Assembly: GCA_046294345.1 (NCBI GenBank) | Contig: JBKBJT010000001.1 | Coordinates: forward strand, 102,374 to 166,373 | Length of the DNA stretch: 64,000 nt | Origin: Ferrovibrio sp046294345 | GTDB lineage: Bacteria; Pseudomonadota; Alphaproteobacteria; Ferrovibrionales; Ferrovibrionaceae | Direction: 5' to 3' | Shown: piece after piece, positions 51,889-61,039 of the stretch | Position numbering within the stretch: the stretch's first letter is position 1 | Layout: every line of letters begins with the position of its first letter | Program-made: the position numbers and the translations under genes | The notes under the pieces: generated by a model | Seen by the model: only the letters and a program-made list of their open reading frames with translations | Databases searched by the model: none | Told to the model about the DNA's origin: nothing

Positions 51889-52426
51889 GGACCGACAGAA
51901 TGGCGCTCTTGCCAAATCCGCCGAATGTACTATATTTGTTCTTAATGCCGCCCCACCCGGCAGAGCAATCGAGAGTGAGATTGCATAATGCCGTATGCCG
52001 GTTTTGGCGCCCCCGCCGAACCGGCATACGGGTTTTGCTTCGTAAACGGCGAATTTCAGGCAGGGTGGCGGGAAACTCATCCCCGCAACCACGTCAAAAA
52101 GCCCCTTTGGCTGCCATAAACGGCCCTGGGCGCGTTATGCGACGATAAACGGCGATACGCCAAACGGACCCGAACGAACCCGAATGGGCCGATATGAACC
52201 TGAACGAACCCAAACGGACCGAAACCGACCTGAATGAGCCTGAAATCGACCGGAACGGACCCGGGCGGGCCCGAGCGGATGTCCGCGCCGCACGCGGCCG
52301 GCTAACGCCGCCCTCAGACTATGCGCCGTCTGACTTTGCGCCCCTTTACTCGACAGGCGACGGCTGGCTAGTCTGCGCGTTCCGCTTTTCATAGGCGCAA
52401 CAACGATTTTGGGAAGGAAACCGGCC
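51889..52426. other. Gene-free stretch containing a 10-bp tandem repeat tract
   Basis: Besides the repeat tract at 52165-52275 I see no gene. Short open frames on both strands owe their length to the repeat. The last 60 bases before 52427 probably hold the promoter of the ABC operon. Confidence 0.6.
52165..52275. repeat. Degenerate 10-bp tandem repeat, about 11 copies
   Basis: The tract is made of decamers close to CGAACCCGAA: CGGACCCGAA (52165), CGAACCCGAA (52175), TGGGCCGATA (52185), TGAACCTGAA (52195), CGAACCCAAA (52205), and so on, with one 11-base unit near 52245. Copies differ from one another at two to four positions. The 10-bp period matches one turn of B-DNA. Confidence 0.7.
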
Positions 52427-53353
52427 TTGTCCGTTCAGGCCATGCCCTCGAGCCCGTCTTCATCAGGCCAGTCTTCATCCGCCGCGACCCCGCCCGCCGC
52501 CTTCGCCCGGCCGAATCCCGCCGCCCAAGCAGTGCGCTTCGCCGGGCTGGACATCACCTTTCAATTGCAGACCGGCGGCACGCACCGCGCCGTGGCCGGC
52601 ATCGACCTGTCCGTGGCGCCCCATGAATTCGTCGCCATCGTCGGCCCCACCGGCTGCGGCAAGTCCACCCTGCTGAATGCCGCCGCCGGCCTGCTGAAGC
52701 CCTCGGCCGGCAGCGTCGAGATTTTGGGCGCGCCGCTGGTGGGCCTGAATGCCAGGGCCGGCTACCTGTTCCAGGCCGATGCCCTGATGCCGTGGAAAAC
52801 CGCGCTCGACAATGTGGCCGTGGCGCTGGAGCCGCAGGGCGTGAAACGCGCGGACGCGCTGGAGCGGGCCCGCGCCTGGCTGGCCCGCGTCGGCCTGAAA
52901 AGCTTCACCGACCGTTATCCGCACATGCTGTCGGGCGGCCAGCGCAAGCGCGTGGCGCTGGCGCAGATGCTGATCCGCGATCCGCAGATCCTGCTGATGG
53001 ACGAACCCTTCGGCCCGCTGGATGCGCAGACGCGGCAGATCATGGGCAACCTGTTGCTGTCGCTGTGGTCCGCCAGCGACCAGACCGGAGACCAGGGCGG
53101 CGACCGCAAGGCCGTGCTGTTCGTCACCCACGACCTGGAAGAAGCCATCGCGCTGGCCGACCGCGTGATCGTGATGTCGGCCGGGCCGGCGGCGGGCATC
53201 GTCGGCGATTTCCGCGTCGAACTGCCGCGCCCGCGCGACATCGCCGAAATCCGCACCGAACCCGCCTTCCACCAGATCCACAAGGCGATCTGGGCGAGCC
53301 TGCGCGTGGAAGTGCAGAAGACCTACGAGATGAGCGAGGAAGCGCAACAATGA
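52427..53353 (+). CDS. NitT/TauT-type ABC transporter ATP-binding protein (second system)
   Basis: ATPase of about 308 aa. Walker A GPTGCGKST, signature LSGGQRKRVALAQM, Walker B ILLMDEPFGPLD, and switch histidine in FVTHDLEEAIALADRV, as in nitrate/sulfonate/taurine importers. The first 35 residues are Ser/Pro/Ala-rich and not part of the fold. I chose TTG 52427 because GGAAGG lies eight bases upstream; ATG 52442 is the alternative and lacks a good site. It overlaps the permease start by four bases (ATGA). First gene of a three-gene importer operon ended by a strong terminator at 55228. Confidence 0.9.
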   Translation: MSVQAMPSSPSSSGQSSSAATPPAAFARPNPAAQAVRFAGLDITFQLQTGGTHRAVAGIDLSVAPHEFVAIVGPTGCGKSTLLNAAAGLLKPSAGSVEILGAPLVGLNARAGYLFQADALMPWKTALDNVAVALEPQGVKRADALERARAWLARVGLKSFTDRYPHMLSGGQRKRVALAQMLIRDPQILLMDEPFGPLDAQTRQIMGNLLLSLWSASDQTGDQGGDRKAVLFVTHDLEEAIALADRVIVMSAGPAAGIVGDFRVELPRPRDIAEIRTEPAFHQIHKAIWASLRVEVQKTYEMSEEAQQ

Positions 53354-54153
53354 AGGCGCCGATGAATCGCGGCAAGCTGCTGGTGCTGCAGGTGCTGGTG
53401 GGCCTGGGCTTCCTGGTGCTGTGGCATCTGCTCACCACCGTGCCGGTGATCGACGGCAAGCCGCTGATGCCGCCCTTCTTCTTTTCCACGCCGCTGGATG
53501 TGCTGGCCCGCACGGCCAAGGATTTCGCCGGCACGGAAATCTGGCGCCATCTCGGCATCACGCTCTTGGAGACCGTGCTGGCCTTCGCCATCGGCGCGCT
53601 GGGCGGCATCGTGGTGGGATTCGCCTTCGCGCGGCGCGAATTGCTGGCGGCGATTTTCGATCCCTATGTGAAGGCCGCCAACGCCCTGCCGCGCGTGGTG
53701 CTGGCGCCGATCTTCGCCCTGTGGTTCGGCCTTGGCATCTGGTCGAAGGTGGCACTGGGCTTCACGCTGGTTTTCTTCATCGTGTTCTTCAACGTCTACC
53801 AGGGCATCAAGGAGGTCAGCCCCACCGTGCTGGCCAATGCGCGCATGCTGGGCATGAACGAGCGCCAGCTGCTGCGCCATGTCTACTGGCCGGCGGCGCT
53901 TACCTGGATGTTCTCCTCGCTGCACACCTCCGTGGGCTTCGCGCTGGTGGGTGCCGTGGTGGGCGAGTATCTCGGTTCGGCCGGCGGCCTGGGCTACAAG
54001 ATCCACGAGGCGGAAAGCGTGTTCGACGTCACCGGCGTGTTTTCCGGCATGCTGATCCTGGCAATCTTCGTGATCGTGATCGACACGGCGGTGACCATGA
54101 TCGAGAACCGGCTGCTGGTCTGGCGGCCCGATACGGCGGCGAAGACCGTCTGA
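53350..54153 (+). CDS. NitT/TauT-type ABC transporter permease (second system)
   Basis: Permease of 267 aa with about six spans. The loop SPTVLANARMLGMNERQLLR (about 160-179) is the EAA motif region that docks to the ATPase, and ANALPRVVLAPIFALWFGLG is the conserved core helix of the nitrate/sulfonate group. The start overlaps the ATPase stop; the binding-protein gene follows 24 bases later. Membrane protein of the inner membrane; substrate unknown. Confidence 0.92.
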   Translation: MKAPMNRGKLLVLQVLVGLGFLVLWHLLTTVPVIDGKPLMPPFFFSTPLDVLARTAKDFAGTEIWRHLGITLLETVLAFAIGALGGIVVGFAFARRELLAAIFDPYVKAANALPRVVLAPIFALWFGLGIWSKVALGFTLVFFIVFFNVYQGIKEVSPTVLANARMLGMNERQLLRHVYWPAALTWMFSSLHTSVGFALVGAVVGEYLGSAGGLGYKIHEAESVFDVTGVFSGMLILAIFVIVIDTAVTMIENRLLVWRPDTAAKTV

Positions 54154-54177
54154 TTTTTCAAAAACGGAGGAAACGAC

Positions 54178-55197
54178 ATGAAGATCAAGATGCTTCTGGC
54201 CGCTGCCGCCGCCGTCATGCTGACGGCCGCCGCAGCCCCGGGGACTGCTCTGGCCGCGCCGGAAAAGGCCAAGCTGACGCTCGGCGTCGGCGGCAAGCCG
54301 CTGCTGTATTACCTGCCGCTCACCATCGCCGAACAGAAGGGCTATTTCAAAGCCGAAGGCCTGGATGTCGAGATCAACGATTTCGGCGGCGGCGCCAAGT
54401 CGCTGCAGGCCCTGGTCGGCGGCAGCGTGGATGCCGTCACCGGCGCCTACGAACACACCATCCGCATGCAGCAGAAGGGCCAGGATATCCGCGCGGTGAT
54501 CGAACTCGGCCGCTTTCCCGGCATCGTGCTGGCGGTGAAGAAGGAACACCAGGGCAAGGTGAAGACCGCCGCCGACCTGAAGGGCATGAAGATCGGCGTC
54601 ACCGCGCCGGGCTCGTCCACCAACTTCTTCGTCAACTACCTGATCGCTAAGTCCGGCGGCAATTACAAGGACAGCGCCTTCATCGGTGTGGGCGCCGGCG
54701 CCGGCTCGGTGGCGGCGATGCAGAAGGGCGAGATCGACGCGATCTCGAATCTCGATCCGGTGATCTCCAAGCTGGAGATGGACAAGAGCGTGTTCATCCT
54801 GGCCGACTCGCGCACCGAAGCGGGCACCAAGGCGATCTTCGGCGGCTCGAACCCGGCGGCCGTGCTCTACCTGAAGAACGAGTTCATCGACAAGAATCCG
54901 CAGACCACCCAGGCGCTGGTCAATGCCTTCCACAAGGCGCTGGTCTGGCTCAGCACCGCCAAGCCGGAAGACGTGGCCGCCACCGTGCCCGAGGCCTATT
55001 ACCTGGGCGACAAGCCGCTTTACATCGCTGCCGTGAAGAACTCGCTGGAGACCTATTCGCGCACCGGCCTGATCCCGGAAAGCGGCATGAAGAGCGCCTT
55101 CAACATGCTGGCGCAGTTCGACGAGGAACTGGCGAAATCCAATGTCGACCTGAACAAGACCTTCGTCGACAAGTTCGTGAAGAATGTGAAGAAGTAG
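54178..55197 (+). CDS. NitT/TauT-family substrate-binding protein (second system)
   Basis: Periplasmic binding protein of 339 aa with a Sec signal peptide (LLAAAAAVMLTAAAAPGTAL, cleavage near ALAAPE). The mature part shows GVGGKPLLYYLPLTIAEQKG and LDVEINDFGGGAKSLQALVG, the NMT1/SsuA-type first lobe, and GMKIGVTAPGSSTNFFVNYL for the hinge region. Relatives bind nitrate, aliphatic sulfonates, taurine, thiamine precursors or aromatic acids; no residue set here decides. GGAGG lies nine bases before the ATG. Highly expressed type codon use and its own strong terminator complete the operon. Confidence 0.9.
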   Translation: MKIKMLLAAAAAVMLTAAAAPGTALAAPEKAKLTLGVGGKPLLYYLPLTIAEQKGYFKAEGLDVEINDFGGGAKSLQALVGGSVDAVTGAYEHTIRMQQKGQDIRAVIELGRFPGIVLAVKKEHQGKVKTAADLKGMKIGVTAPGSSTNFFVNYLIAKSGGNYKDSAFIGVGAGAGSVAAMQKGEIDAISNLDPVISKLEMDKSVFILADSRTEAGTKAIFGGSNPAAVLYLKNEFIDKNPQTTQALVNAFHKALVWLSTAKPEDVAATVPEAYYLGDKPLYIAAVKNSLETYSRTGLIPESGMKSAFNMLAQFDEELAKSNVDLNKTFVDKFVKNVKK

Positions 55198-55227
55198 AAA
55201 CTTCGCTCTATACAGCCTGCAAGCGTG

Positions 55228-55260
55228 CGGCCGGGGGTAATGCCCCGGCCGTTTTTATTT
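55228..55260 (+). terminator. Rho-independent terminator of the second NitT/TauT operon
   Basis: CGGCCGGGG (55228-55236) and CCCCGGCCG (55243-55251) form a perfect 9-base stem with a GTAATG loop, then TTTTTATTT. Confidence 0.92.
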
Positions 55261-55362
55261 GCGCCATTTTTTATTTGCGATTGCCGGATGCCCCGACGTG
55301 CCTATACTGGCCCCAGGGTGGCATTATTGGGGTGGGCGTTATCCACACGCCGGGGGGATGCC

Positions 55363-55947
55363 ATGGGGGATTTCCTTACGCGTCTGCCGGGGCCGCTCTC
55401 GGCGCCGGGCCGCTGCTTCTTCGCAGCCTGGAACCGATGGCGCCGCGGCGCCGCCCTGCCCGGATACCGCGCGGCCGACCTGGCTGATCTGGCCGGACAG
55501 GCACGTATGTGCCTGATGATGGAAATCCGCAGCCGCGACAACATGCCCATCCTGCTGGCCGGCCCCGGCATCGCCGAGCTGATCGGCTTCGATCCCACCG
55601 GCGGCGATTACCTGGATATGACCACACTGGAGAATCGCGGCATGCGCGCCGAACTGGTGCTGGAGCAGATCCTGCAGCCCTGCGGCGCCATCCTGTATTA
55701 CTGGCTGCGTTATCCCGATGAGACCATACTTCCGGTGGAAGTCGTCGGCGCGCCGCTCTGCCGCGACGGCGCCAGCATTCCCGACCTGATGCTGGGCTGC
55801 GTGACACCGCTGGCCCGGGTCGCCGCCAATGGCGTGGCCGACCCGGATTCCTATATGATCGCCGACGGCATGCGCTTCATCGATATCGGCTTCGGCATTC
55901 CGGCCGCCAATCCGAACGTGCCGCGCCGGCTGCAGCATACACATTAG
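55363..55947 (+). CDS. PAS_5-family protein, tandem copy 1
   Basis: Product of 194 aa resembling its downstream neighbour throughout: both have RLPGPLSAPGRCFFAAWNRW-type openings, a PAS core with ILLAGPGIAELIGFDPTGGD, the shared QPCGAILYYWLRYPDETILP segment, and an ADGMRFIDIGFGIPA end. No output domain. ATG 55363 sits after a G-rich ribosome site; the upstream frame reaches into the preceding terminator and is not used. The gene is 27 bases from its paralogue. A third family member lies at 22046. Confidence 0.78.
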   Translation: MGDFLTRLPGPLSAPGRCFFAAWNRWRRGAALPGYRAADLADLAGQARMCLMMEIRSRDNMPILLAGPGIAELIGFDPTGGDYLDMTTLENRGMRAELVLEQILQPCGAILYYWLRYPDETILPVEVVGAPLCRDGASIPDLMLGCVTPLARVAANGVADPDSYMIADGMRFIDIGFGIPAANPNVPRRLQHTH

Positions 55948-55973
55948 GGCAGCATAGTCTTGAGCGAGTCGTG

Positions 55974-56561
55974 ATGATCGGTTTCCTGGATGCCTTACCC
56001 GCGCCGCTGTCGCAGCGGGCCAAGGATTTCTTCGCGCTGTGGGACGAATGCCGGCATGGCCGCAAGCTGCCGCGGCGCAGCGACATCACACCCGAGATCC
56101 TCGGCAATTTCCTGGAGACCTGCGTGCTGCTGGAACTGCGCGGCCATGACGATATCCGCATCGTGCTGGCCGGCAACACGGTGAATGCCCATCTGGGCTA
56201 CGACCTGACAGGGTTCAACTACCTCGATCTGACCAGCGCGGAAAACCGGTCCTGGCGCGCGCACCTCACCATCGCCCAGGCGGCCCAGCCCTGCGGCGTG
56301 GTGATCTATTACTGGCTGCGTTTCGCCGACGGCTCGGTGCTGCCGGTGGAATTCTGTGGCGCGCCACTGACCGAAGACGGCACCGACAAGGCCAGCCTGA
56401 TTCTATGCTGCGCCACCGGGCTGGCCAAAACCGACATGCGCGGCCAGCCGATGGACCCGGATTCGTATGAGGAAGGCGACGGCATGCGCTTCATCGATCT
56501 GGGCTACGGCGTACCACCGCTGGTGCCGAGCCAGCGCCAGGCCGCAAGGCCGATGCAGTGA
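55974..56561 (+). CDS. PAS_5-family protein, tandem copy 2
   Basis: Product of 195 aa, paralogue of the preceding gene: SQRAKDFFALWDECRHGRKL, RIVLAGNTVNAHLGYDLTGF, QPCGVVIYYWLRFADGSVLP and GDGMRFIDLGYGVPP correspond segment by segment. The two have diverged to perhaps half identity, so duplication is not recent. GTG 55971 directly before ATG 55974 is an alternative start. It ends four bases from the convergent uup gene. The signal and partner are unknown. Confidence 0.8.
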   Translation: MIGFLDALPAPLSQRAKDFFALWDECRHGRKLPRRSDITPEILGNFLETCVLLELRGHDDIRIVLAGNTVNAHLGYDLTGFNYLDLTSAENRSWRAHLTIAQAAQPCGVVIYYWLRFADGSVLPVEFCGAPLTEDGTDKASLILCCATGLAKTDMRGQPMDPDSYEEGDGMRFIDLGYGVPPLVPSQRQAARPMQ

Positions 56562-56565
56562 CGTC

Positions 56566-58374
56566 CTAGCCTTCCAGTTCCTCGCGCAGCATTTCCAGCT
56601 CCAGCCACTGGTCTTCCGCCGCAGCCAGCTGTGACGTGGCTTTTTCCAGACCGGCGCTGGCGGCCTGAAATTTCGCCGGGTCGCGCGAGAAGAGCTGCGG
56701 ATCGTTCAGCGCCGCCTGATGCCCGGCGATCTCGGCCTGCAGATCGGCCATGCGTTTGGGCAGGGTCTCCAGCGCGTGTTTTTCCTTGAAGCTGAGCTTG
56801 CGCTTCGCTGCCGCGCGCGGCGCTGACGCTACAGGCTTGTCTTCCGCCTCGACCTTCTTCTGCACCGGCGCGGCCTTGGCCTGCACGCCAGACCCGCGTT
56901 GGGCCACCATGTCGGAATAGCCGCCGGCATAAAGCTGCCAGCGGCCCTGGCCCTCGAAGGCCAGAACGGCGGTGCAGACGCGGTCGAGGAAATCGCGGTC
57001 GTGGCTGACCAGCAGCACGGTGCCGGGATAGTCGCTGAGCATTTCCTGCAGCAGGTCGAGCGTTTCCAGGTCGAGATCGTTGGTCGGTTCGTCGAGCACC
57101 AGAACGTTGGAAGGTTTGCTGAGCGCGCGCGCCAGCATCAGACGCCCGCGTTCGCCGCCCGACAACACACGCAAAGGCGTGCGCGCCTGTTCCGGCGTGA
57201 ACAGGAAATCCTTCATGTAACTCATCACATGGCGCGGCTGGCCGTTGATGGTGACCTTGTCACTGCCGCCGGCGAGGGCATATTGCAGCGTCATTTCCGG
57301 ATCGAGCGCATCACGCTTCTGGTCCAGCGCCACCAGCTCCAGATTCATGCCCAGCCGTACGCTGCCCGTGTCTGGCTTCAGCTTGCCGGTGAGGATATTG
57401 AGCAATGTAGTCTTGCCGGCGCCGTTCGGCCCGATGATGCCGAGCCGGTCGCCGCGCTGGATCTTCAGCGACACGTCCTGCAGCACGACCTGATCGCCCC
57501 AGGCCTTGGAGATGTTTTTGGCCTCGACGATCAGCTTCGACGAGGTCTCGGCTTCCGAAACCGTGAGCGTGACATTGCCGGCCACCTTGCGCTGTTCGCG
57601 GCGATCCTTACGCAGATCCTGCAAGGCGCGCATGCGCCCCATGTTGCGCTTGCGCCGACCCGACACGCCGTGGCGCACCCAGTCGAGTTCGGCGACGATC
57701 TTGCGATCCAGCTTGTGGCGTTCGGTCTCTTCCTGCTCGAGCAGCGCATCGCGCCAGTCCTCGAAGGCGGCGAAACCCTGGTCCAGCCGCCGCGTGGCGC
57801 CGCGATCGAGCCAGATGGTGGCGCGGGTGAGGTTGGAAAGGAAACGCCGGTCGTGGCTGATCAGCACCAGCGCCGAACGGATGCGTTTCAATTCGGATTC
57901 CAGCCATTCGATGGCAGGCAGATCGAGATGGTTGGTGGGTTCGTCCAGCAGCAGGATGTCGGGCTCGGGTGCCAGCACGCGGGCCAGCGCCGCGCGCCGC
58001 GCCTCGCCGCCCGACAGCGTCTTCGGGTCTTCCGCGCCGGTAAGACCCAGCGCCTCGAGCAGGGTGCGTGCACGGTGTGCATCATCGCCCGGCATCAAGC
58101 CGTCGAGCACATAGGACAGCGTATCGGCGAAACCGGAGAGATCGGGCTCCTGCGGCAGGTAGCGCATGGTGGTGCCGCTCTGCACCACGCGGTCGCCGCT
58201 TTCCGGCTGCACCATGCCGGCCGCCACCTTCATCAAGGTGGACTTGCCCGAACCGTTGCGTCCGACCAGGCAGAGCCGGTCACCCACCTGCACCGACAGC
58301 TCGGCCCCGTCCAGCAGGGGCTGGCCGCCAAAGGTGAGGTGGATGTCGCGCAGGATCAGAAGCGGGGGCGCCAT
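56566..58374 (-). CDS. uup: ABC-F family ATPase Uup
   Basis: Soluble protein of 602 aa with two ABC ATPase domains and no membrane part. First domain: Walker A GRNGSGKST, signature LSGGEARRAALARVL, Walker B ILLLDEPTNHLD; second: GPNGAGKTT, LSGGERGRLMLARAL, VLVLDEPTNDLD. A C-terminal coiled coil (KRKLSFKEKHALETLPKRMA to the end) is the Uup DNA-binding domain and separates it from EttA or YheS. Uup limits replication-linked DNA events and may act on ribosomes. Single gene; start ATG 58374. Confidence 0.93.
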   Translation of the reverse strand: MAPPLLILRDIHLTFGGQPLLDGAELSVQVGDRLCLVGRNGSGKSTLMKVAAGMVQPESGDRVVQSGTTMRYLPQEPDLSGFADTLSYVLDGLMPGDDAHRARTLLEALGLTGAEDPKTLSGGEARRAALARVLAPEPDILLLDEPTNHLDLPAIEWLESELKRIRSALVLISHDRRFLSNLTRATIWLDRGATRRLDQGFAAFEDWRDALLEQEETERHKLDRKIVAELDWVRHGVSGRRKRNMGRMRALQDLRKDRREQRKVAGNVTLTVSEAETSSKLIVEAKNISKAWGDQVVLQDVSLKIQRGDRLGIIGPNGAGKTTLLNILTGKLKPDTGSVRLGMNLELVALDQKRDALDPEMTLQYALAGGSDKVTINGQPRHVMSYMKDFLFTPEQARTPLRVLSGGERGRLMLARALSKPSNVLVLDEPTNDLDLETLDLLQEMLSDYPGTVLLVSHDRDFLDRVCTAVLAFEGQGRWQLYAGGYSDMVAQRGSGVQAKAAPVQKKVEAEDKPVASAPRAAAKRKLSFKEKHALETLPKRMADLQAEIAGHQAALNDPQLFSRDPAKFQAASAGLEKATSQLAAAEDQWLELEMLREELEG

Positions 58375-58631
58375 GGCAGTCCTTCAATCAGGCCAGGGTG
58401 ATAGCAACCCCGGGCGGCAGCGGGAAGGATCGGGCGGGTCTGCCTCGAATGGCATGGACTCGATACTCAATCAGTACACGCATTAATTTCTTCCAGATTC
58501 ACATTTTCTATCAGCGGTTACTGGAAAATAACTGATGCCTCGCGGCGCCGTCCTCTAAAACACACCCCGTTACCCTCCGCTCCAAAAACCAGGACTTTTC
58601 TGCGATATCCCCAGAAGGAGGGGGTAGTGAC

Positions 58632-60521
58632 ATGAAGAATTTGCGTCTGGCGCCCCGCTTCTGGATCATCCTCGGCATCAGCGTGGTCGGCCTTCTCGTG
58701 ATCGGCGCATTGGGCCTTTCCCGCCTGCACGACGTGCTGCTCGAAGACCGCATGATCAAGACACGCAACCTGGCCGAGGTGGCCCACAGCGTGATCGTGC
58801 GCTATCACGCCCGCGCCCAGGCCGGCGAACTGAGCGAGGCCGATGCCAAGCGGCTGGCGCTCGCCGACCTGGAGGTCCTGCGTTACGACGAAAAGGAATA
58901 TTTCTGGGTCAACGACATGGGCCCGGTGATGGTGATGCATCCCTTCGCCAAGCAGCTTGTCGGCAAGGACCTGAGCGAGAACAAGGATCCGAACGGCAAG
59001 CGGCTGTTCGTCGAATTCGTCAATGTGGTGAAGAAAAGCGGCGCCGGCTATGTCGATTACCTGTGGCCCAAGCCCGGCCTGGATCACCCTGTGCCGAAGA
59101 TTTCCTATGTGAAGGGGTTTGCGCCCTGGGGCTGGATCGTCGGCACCGGCATCTACATCGACGATATCGACGCGATCTTCCGTCAGCAGCTGATTGCCAA
59201 TGGCAGCATCATCGTCGTTGTCATCCTGCTTCTGGCCGGTCTGAGCTGGGTGATGGTGCGCAGCGTCAGCATTCCGCTGAAGGCCCTGACCGATACGCTG
59301 GGCCGCCTGGCCAAACGCGATTGGCAGGCTGAGGTGGACGGCCAGGACCGCGGCGACGAGGTGGGCGACATCGCCCGTGCCGTCAGCGTGCTGAAGGAGA
59401 ACGGCATGGAGGCCGACCGCCTGCAGACCGAGATCGAAACCGAACGCACGCGTAACGAGGAAGCCCGCGTTGCCCAGGAAGCCGCCCTTGACCGCGCCAT
59501 CGGCCAGGTCGTGACATCGGCCTCGGCCGGTGAACTGGACCGGCGCATCGACACCGCGACGCTGGCCGGCGTGACCGCCAAGATCGGCGGTCAGATGAAC
59601 AGCATGCTGGATACGCTGAGCGATGCCATCGCCAATGTGCAGACCACTGTGGCCGGCCTGGCCAAGGGCGACCTGCGCAGCCGCATGCAGGGCCAGTACC
59701 AGGGCGTGTTCGCCAGCCTGCAATCCGACCTGAACGGCATGGCCGACACGCTGACCGGCGTGGTGCGCAACATCGCCCAGGCGGTGGATGCGCAGAGCAG
59801 CGCCGCCGCCGAAATCTCGGCCGGCAGCCAGGACCTGGCCAGCCGCACCGAGCAGCAGGCCGCCGCCCTGGAGGAAACCGCCGCCTCGATGCACGAGGTG
59901 ACCACCACCGTGAAGCAGAATGCCGACAATGCCCAGGCCGCCAACCAGCTGGCCATGGCCGCGCGCGACACCGCCGAAAAGGGCGGCAGCGTGGTGGGCG
60001 ATGCCGTGCAGGCGGTGACCCAGATCGAGACCAGCGCGCAGAAGATCGCCGACATCGTGTCGCTGATCGACGAGATCGCCTTCCAGACCAACCTGCTGGC
60101 GCTGAACGCTTCCGTTGAGGCGGCGCGCGCCGGCGAAGCCGGCAAGGGTTTCGCCGTCGTGGCGCAGGAGGTGCGTGCCCTGGCGCAGCGCAGCGCCAAT
60201 GCCAGCAAGGACATCAAGGCCCTGATCACCGAGTCCAACGCCCAGGTGAAGACCGGCGCGGCCCTGGTGAACCGCACCGGCCAGTCGCTGACCGATATCG
60301 TCACCGCGATCAAGAAGGTGAGCGATATCGTGGCCGAAATCGCCGCCGCTTCGCGCGAACAGGCCACCGGCCTGGATGAGGTGAACACGGCGGTGGGCAA
60401 CATGGACGAGATGACCCAGCGCAACGGCGCCCTGGTGGAACAGACCTCGGCCTCGGCGCAGTCGCTCTCGGCCCAGGCGCGCGAGCTGTCGCAGCTGGTC
60501 GCGTTCTTCCGTACCAACTGA
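58632..60521 (+). CDS. Methyl-accepting chemotaxis protein with sCache sensor
   Basis: Chemoreceptor of 629 aa. Span about 8-30, periplasmic single-Cache domain (about 35-185; YFWVNDMGPVMVMHPFAKQL, GFAPWGWIVGTGIYIDDIDA), span about 190-212, HAMP (IPLKALTDTLGRLAKRDWQA), second HAMP-like segment, and the signalling hairpin EIAFQTNLLALNASVEAARA. Its sensor and signalling parts align closely with the receptor at 33330, but it ends after the signalling domain (QLVAFFRTN) without the PilZ-like extension. No CheR/CheB-binding pentapeptide is evident. No che genes are in the window. Confidence 0.92.
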   Translation: MKNLRLAPRFWIILGISVVGLLVIGALGLSRLHDVLLEDRMIKTRNLAEVAHSVIVRYHARAQAGELSEADAKRLALADLEVLRYDEKEYFWVNDMGPVMVMHPFAKQLVGKDLSENKDPNGKRLFVEFVNVVKKSGAGYVDYLWPKPGLDHPVPKISYVKGFAPWGWIVGTGIYIDDIDAIFRQQLIANGSIIVVVILLLAGLSWVMVRSVSIPLKALTDTLGRLAKRDWQAEVDGQDRGDEVGDIARAVSVLKENGMEADRLQTEIETERTRNEEARVAQEAALDRAIGQVVTSASAGELDRRIDTATLAGVTAKIGGQMNSMLDTLSDAIANVQTTVAGLAKGDLRSRMQGQYQGVFASLQSDLNGMADTLTGVVRNIAQAVDAQSSAAAEISAGSQDLASRTEQQAAALEETAASMHEVTTTVKQNADNAQAANQLAMAARDTAEKGGSVVGDAVQAVTQIETSAQKIADIVSLIDEIAFQTNLLALNASVEAARAGEAGKGFAVVAQEVRALAQRSANASKDIKALITESNAQVKTGAALVNRTGQSLTDIVTAIKKVSDIVAEIAAASREQATGLDEVNTAVGNMDEMTQRNGALVEQTSASAQSLSAQARELSQLVAFFRTN

Positions 60522-60590
60522 CCGGTTCGGCCAGGGGCCCTAACCCGGGTCGTAGCACTGGCCAAACCCGGCGCTCTGAGCGATGATTCA

Positions 60591-60623
60591 GCGGCATCCG
60601 TCCCATCATGGGGTGGATGCCGC
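60591..60623. repeat. Strong hairpin between the chemoreceptor and MAPEG genes
   Basis: GCGGCATCC (60591-60599) is the complement of GGATGCCGC (60615-60623); the interior GTCCCAT/ATGGGGT also pairs, with two G-T pairs, leaving almost no loop. No T-run follows, so it is not a standard terminator. It ends 20 bases before the MAPEG start. Confidence 0.6.
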
Positions 60624-60643
60624 CATCGTTTGGGAGACCCGCC

Positions 60644-61033
60644 ATGACCACCGACATGATGATGCTGATCGCCAGCGCCGTGCTCTGCCTGCTGCTGGCC
60701 TTCCCCTACACGCTGGGATTCATCTTCAGCCGGGGGCTGTTCGTGGTGGCCGGCAACCGCGAGGATTTTCCGGCCGGCCATGGCTGGATCGGCCGCGCCC
60801 ACCGCGCCCATCTCAACATGGTGGAAAACCTGGTGCCCTTCGCGGCCCTGGTGCTGGCGGCGGCGGTGATGAACAGGGCCGATGCCTGGACCGCGCTGGG
60901 CGCCCAGGTCTTTTTCTACAGCCGCGTGGTGCACGCCGTGGTCTATACCATCGGCGTGCCCTGGCTGCGCACCCTGGCCTATGTCGGCGGCCTCGCCGGC
61001 ACGGCCATGGTGTTGTATGGCATCGTCACCTGA
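60644..61033 (+). CDS. MAPEG-family membrane protein
   Basis: Small inner-membrane protein of 129 aa with four spans, of the membrane-associated eicosanoid/glutathione metabolism superfamily. The loop between spans 1 and 2 holds RAHRAHLNMVENLVPFAALV, the conserved H-x-N-x-x-E-x-x-P family motif, and FFYSRVVHAVVYTIGVPWLR is the fourth-span signature. It could be a glutathione transferase-like enzyme. GGGAG lies eight bases before ATG 60644. It is convergent with the next gene, six bases apart. Confidence 0.87.
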   Translation: MTTDMMMLIASAVLCLLLAFPYTLGFIFSRGLFVVAGNREDFPAGHGWIGRAHRAHLNMVENLVPFAALVLAAAVMNRADAWTALGAQVFFYSRVVHAVVYTIGVPWLRTLAYVGGLAGTAMVLYGIVT

Positions 61034-61039
61034 GCCGCG

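Noticed and set aside
52135..52394. Short open frames over the decamer repeat tract
   Set aside because: Their repeating RSG or NEP peptides only reflect the DNA repeat; no start signal.
53323..54933. A 536-codon frame opposite the ABC permease and binding protein
   Set aside because: Antisense shadow; His/Gln-rich with no family features.
56899..58401. A 500-codon frame opposite uup
   Set aside because: Antisense shadow of two ABC ATPase domains.
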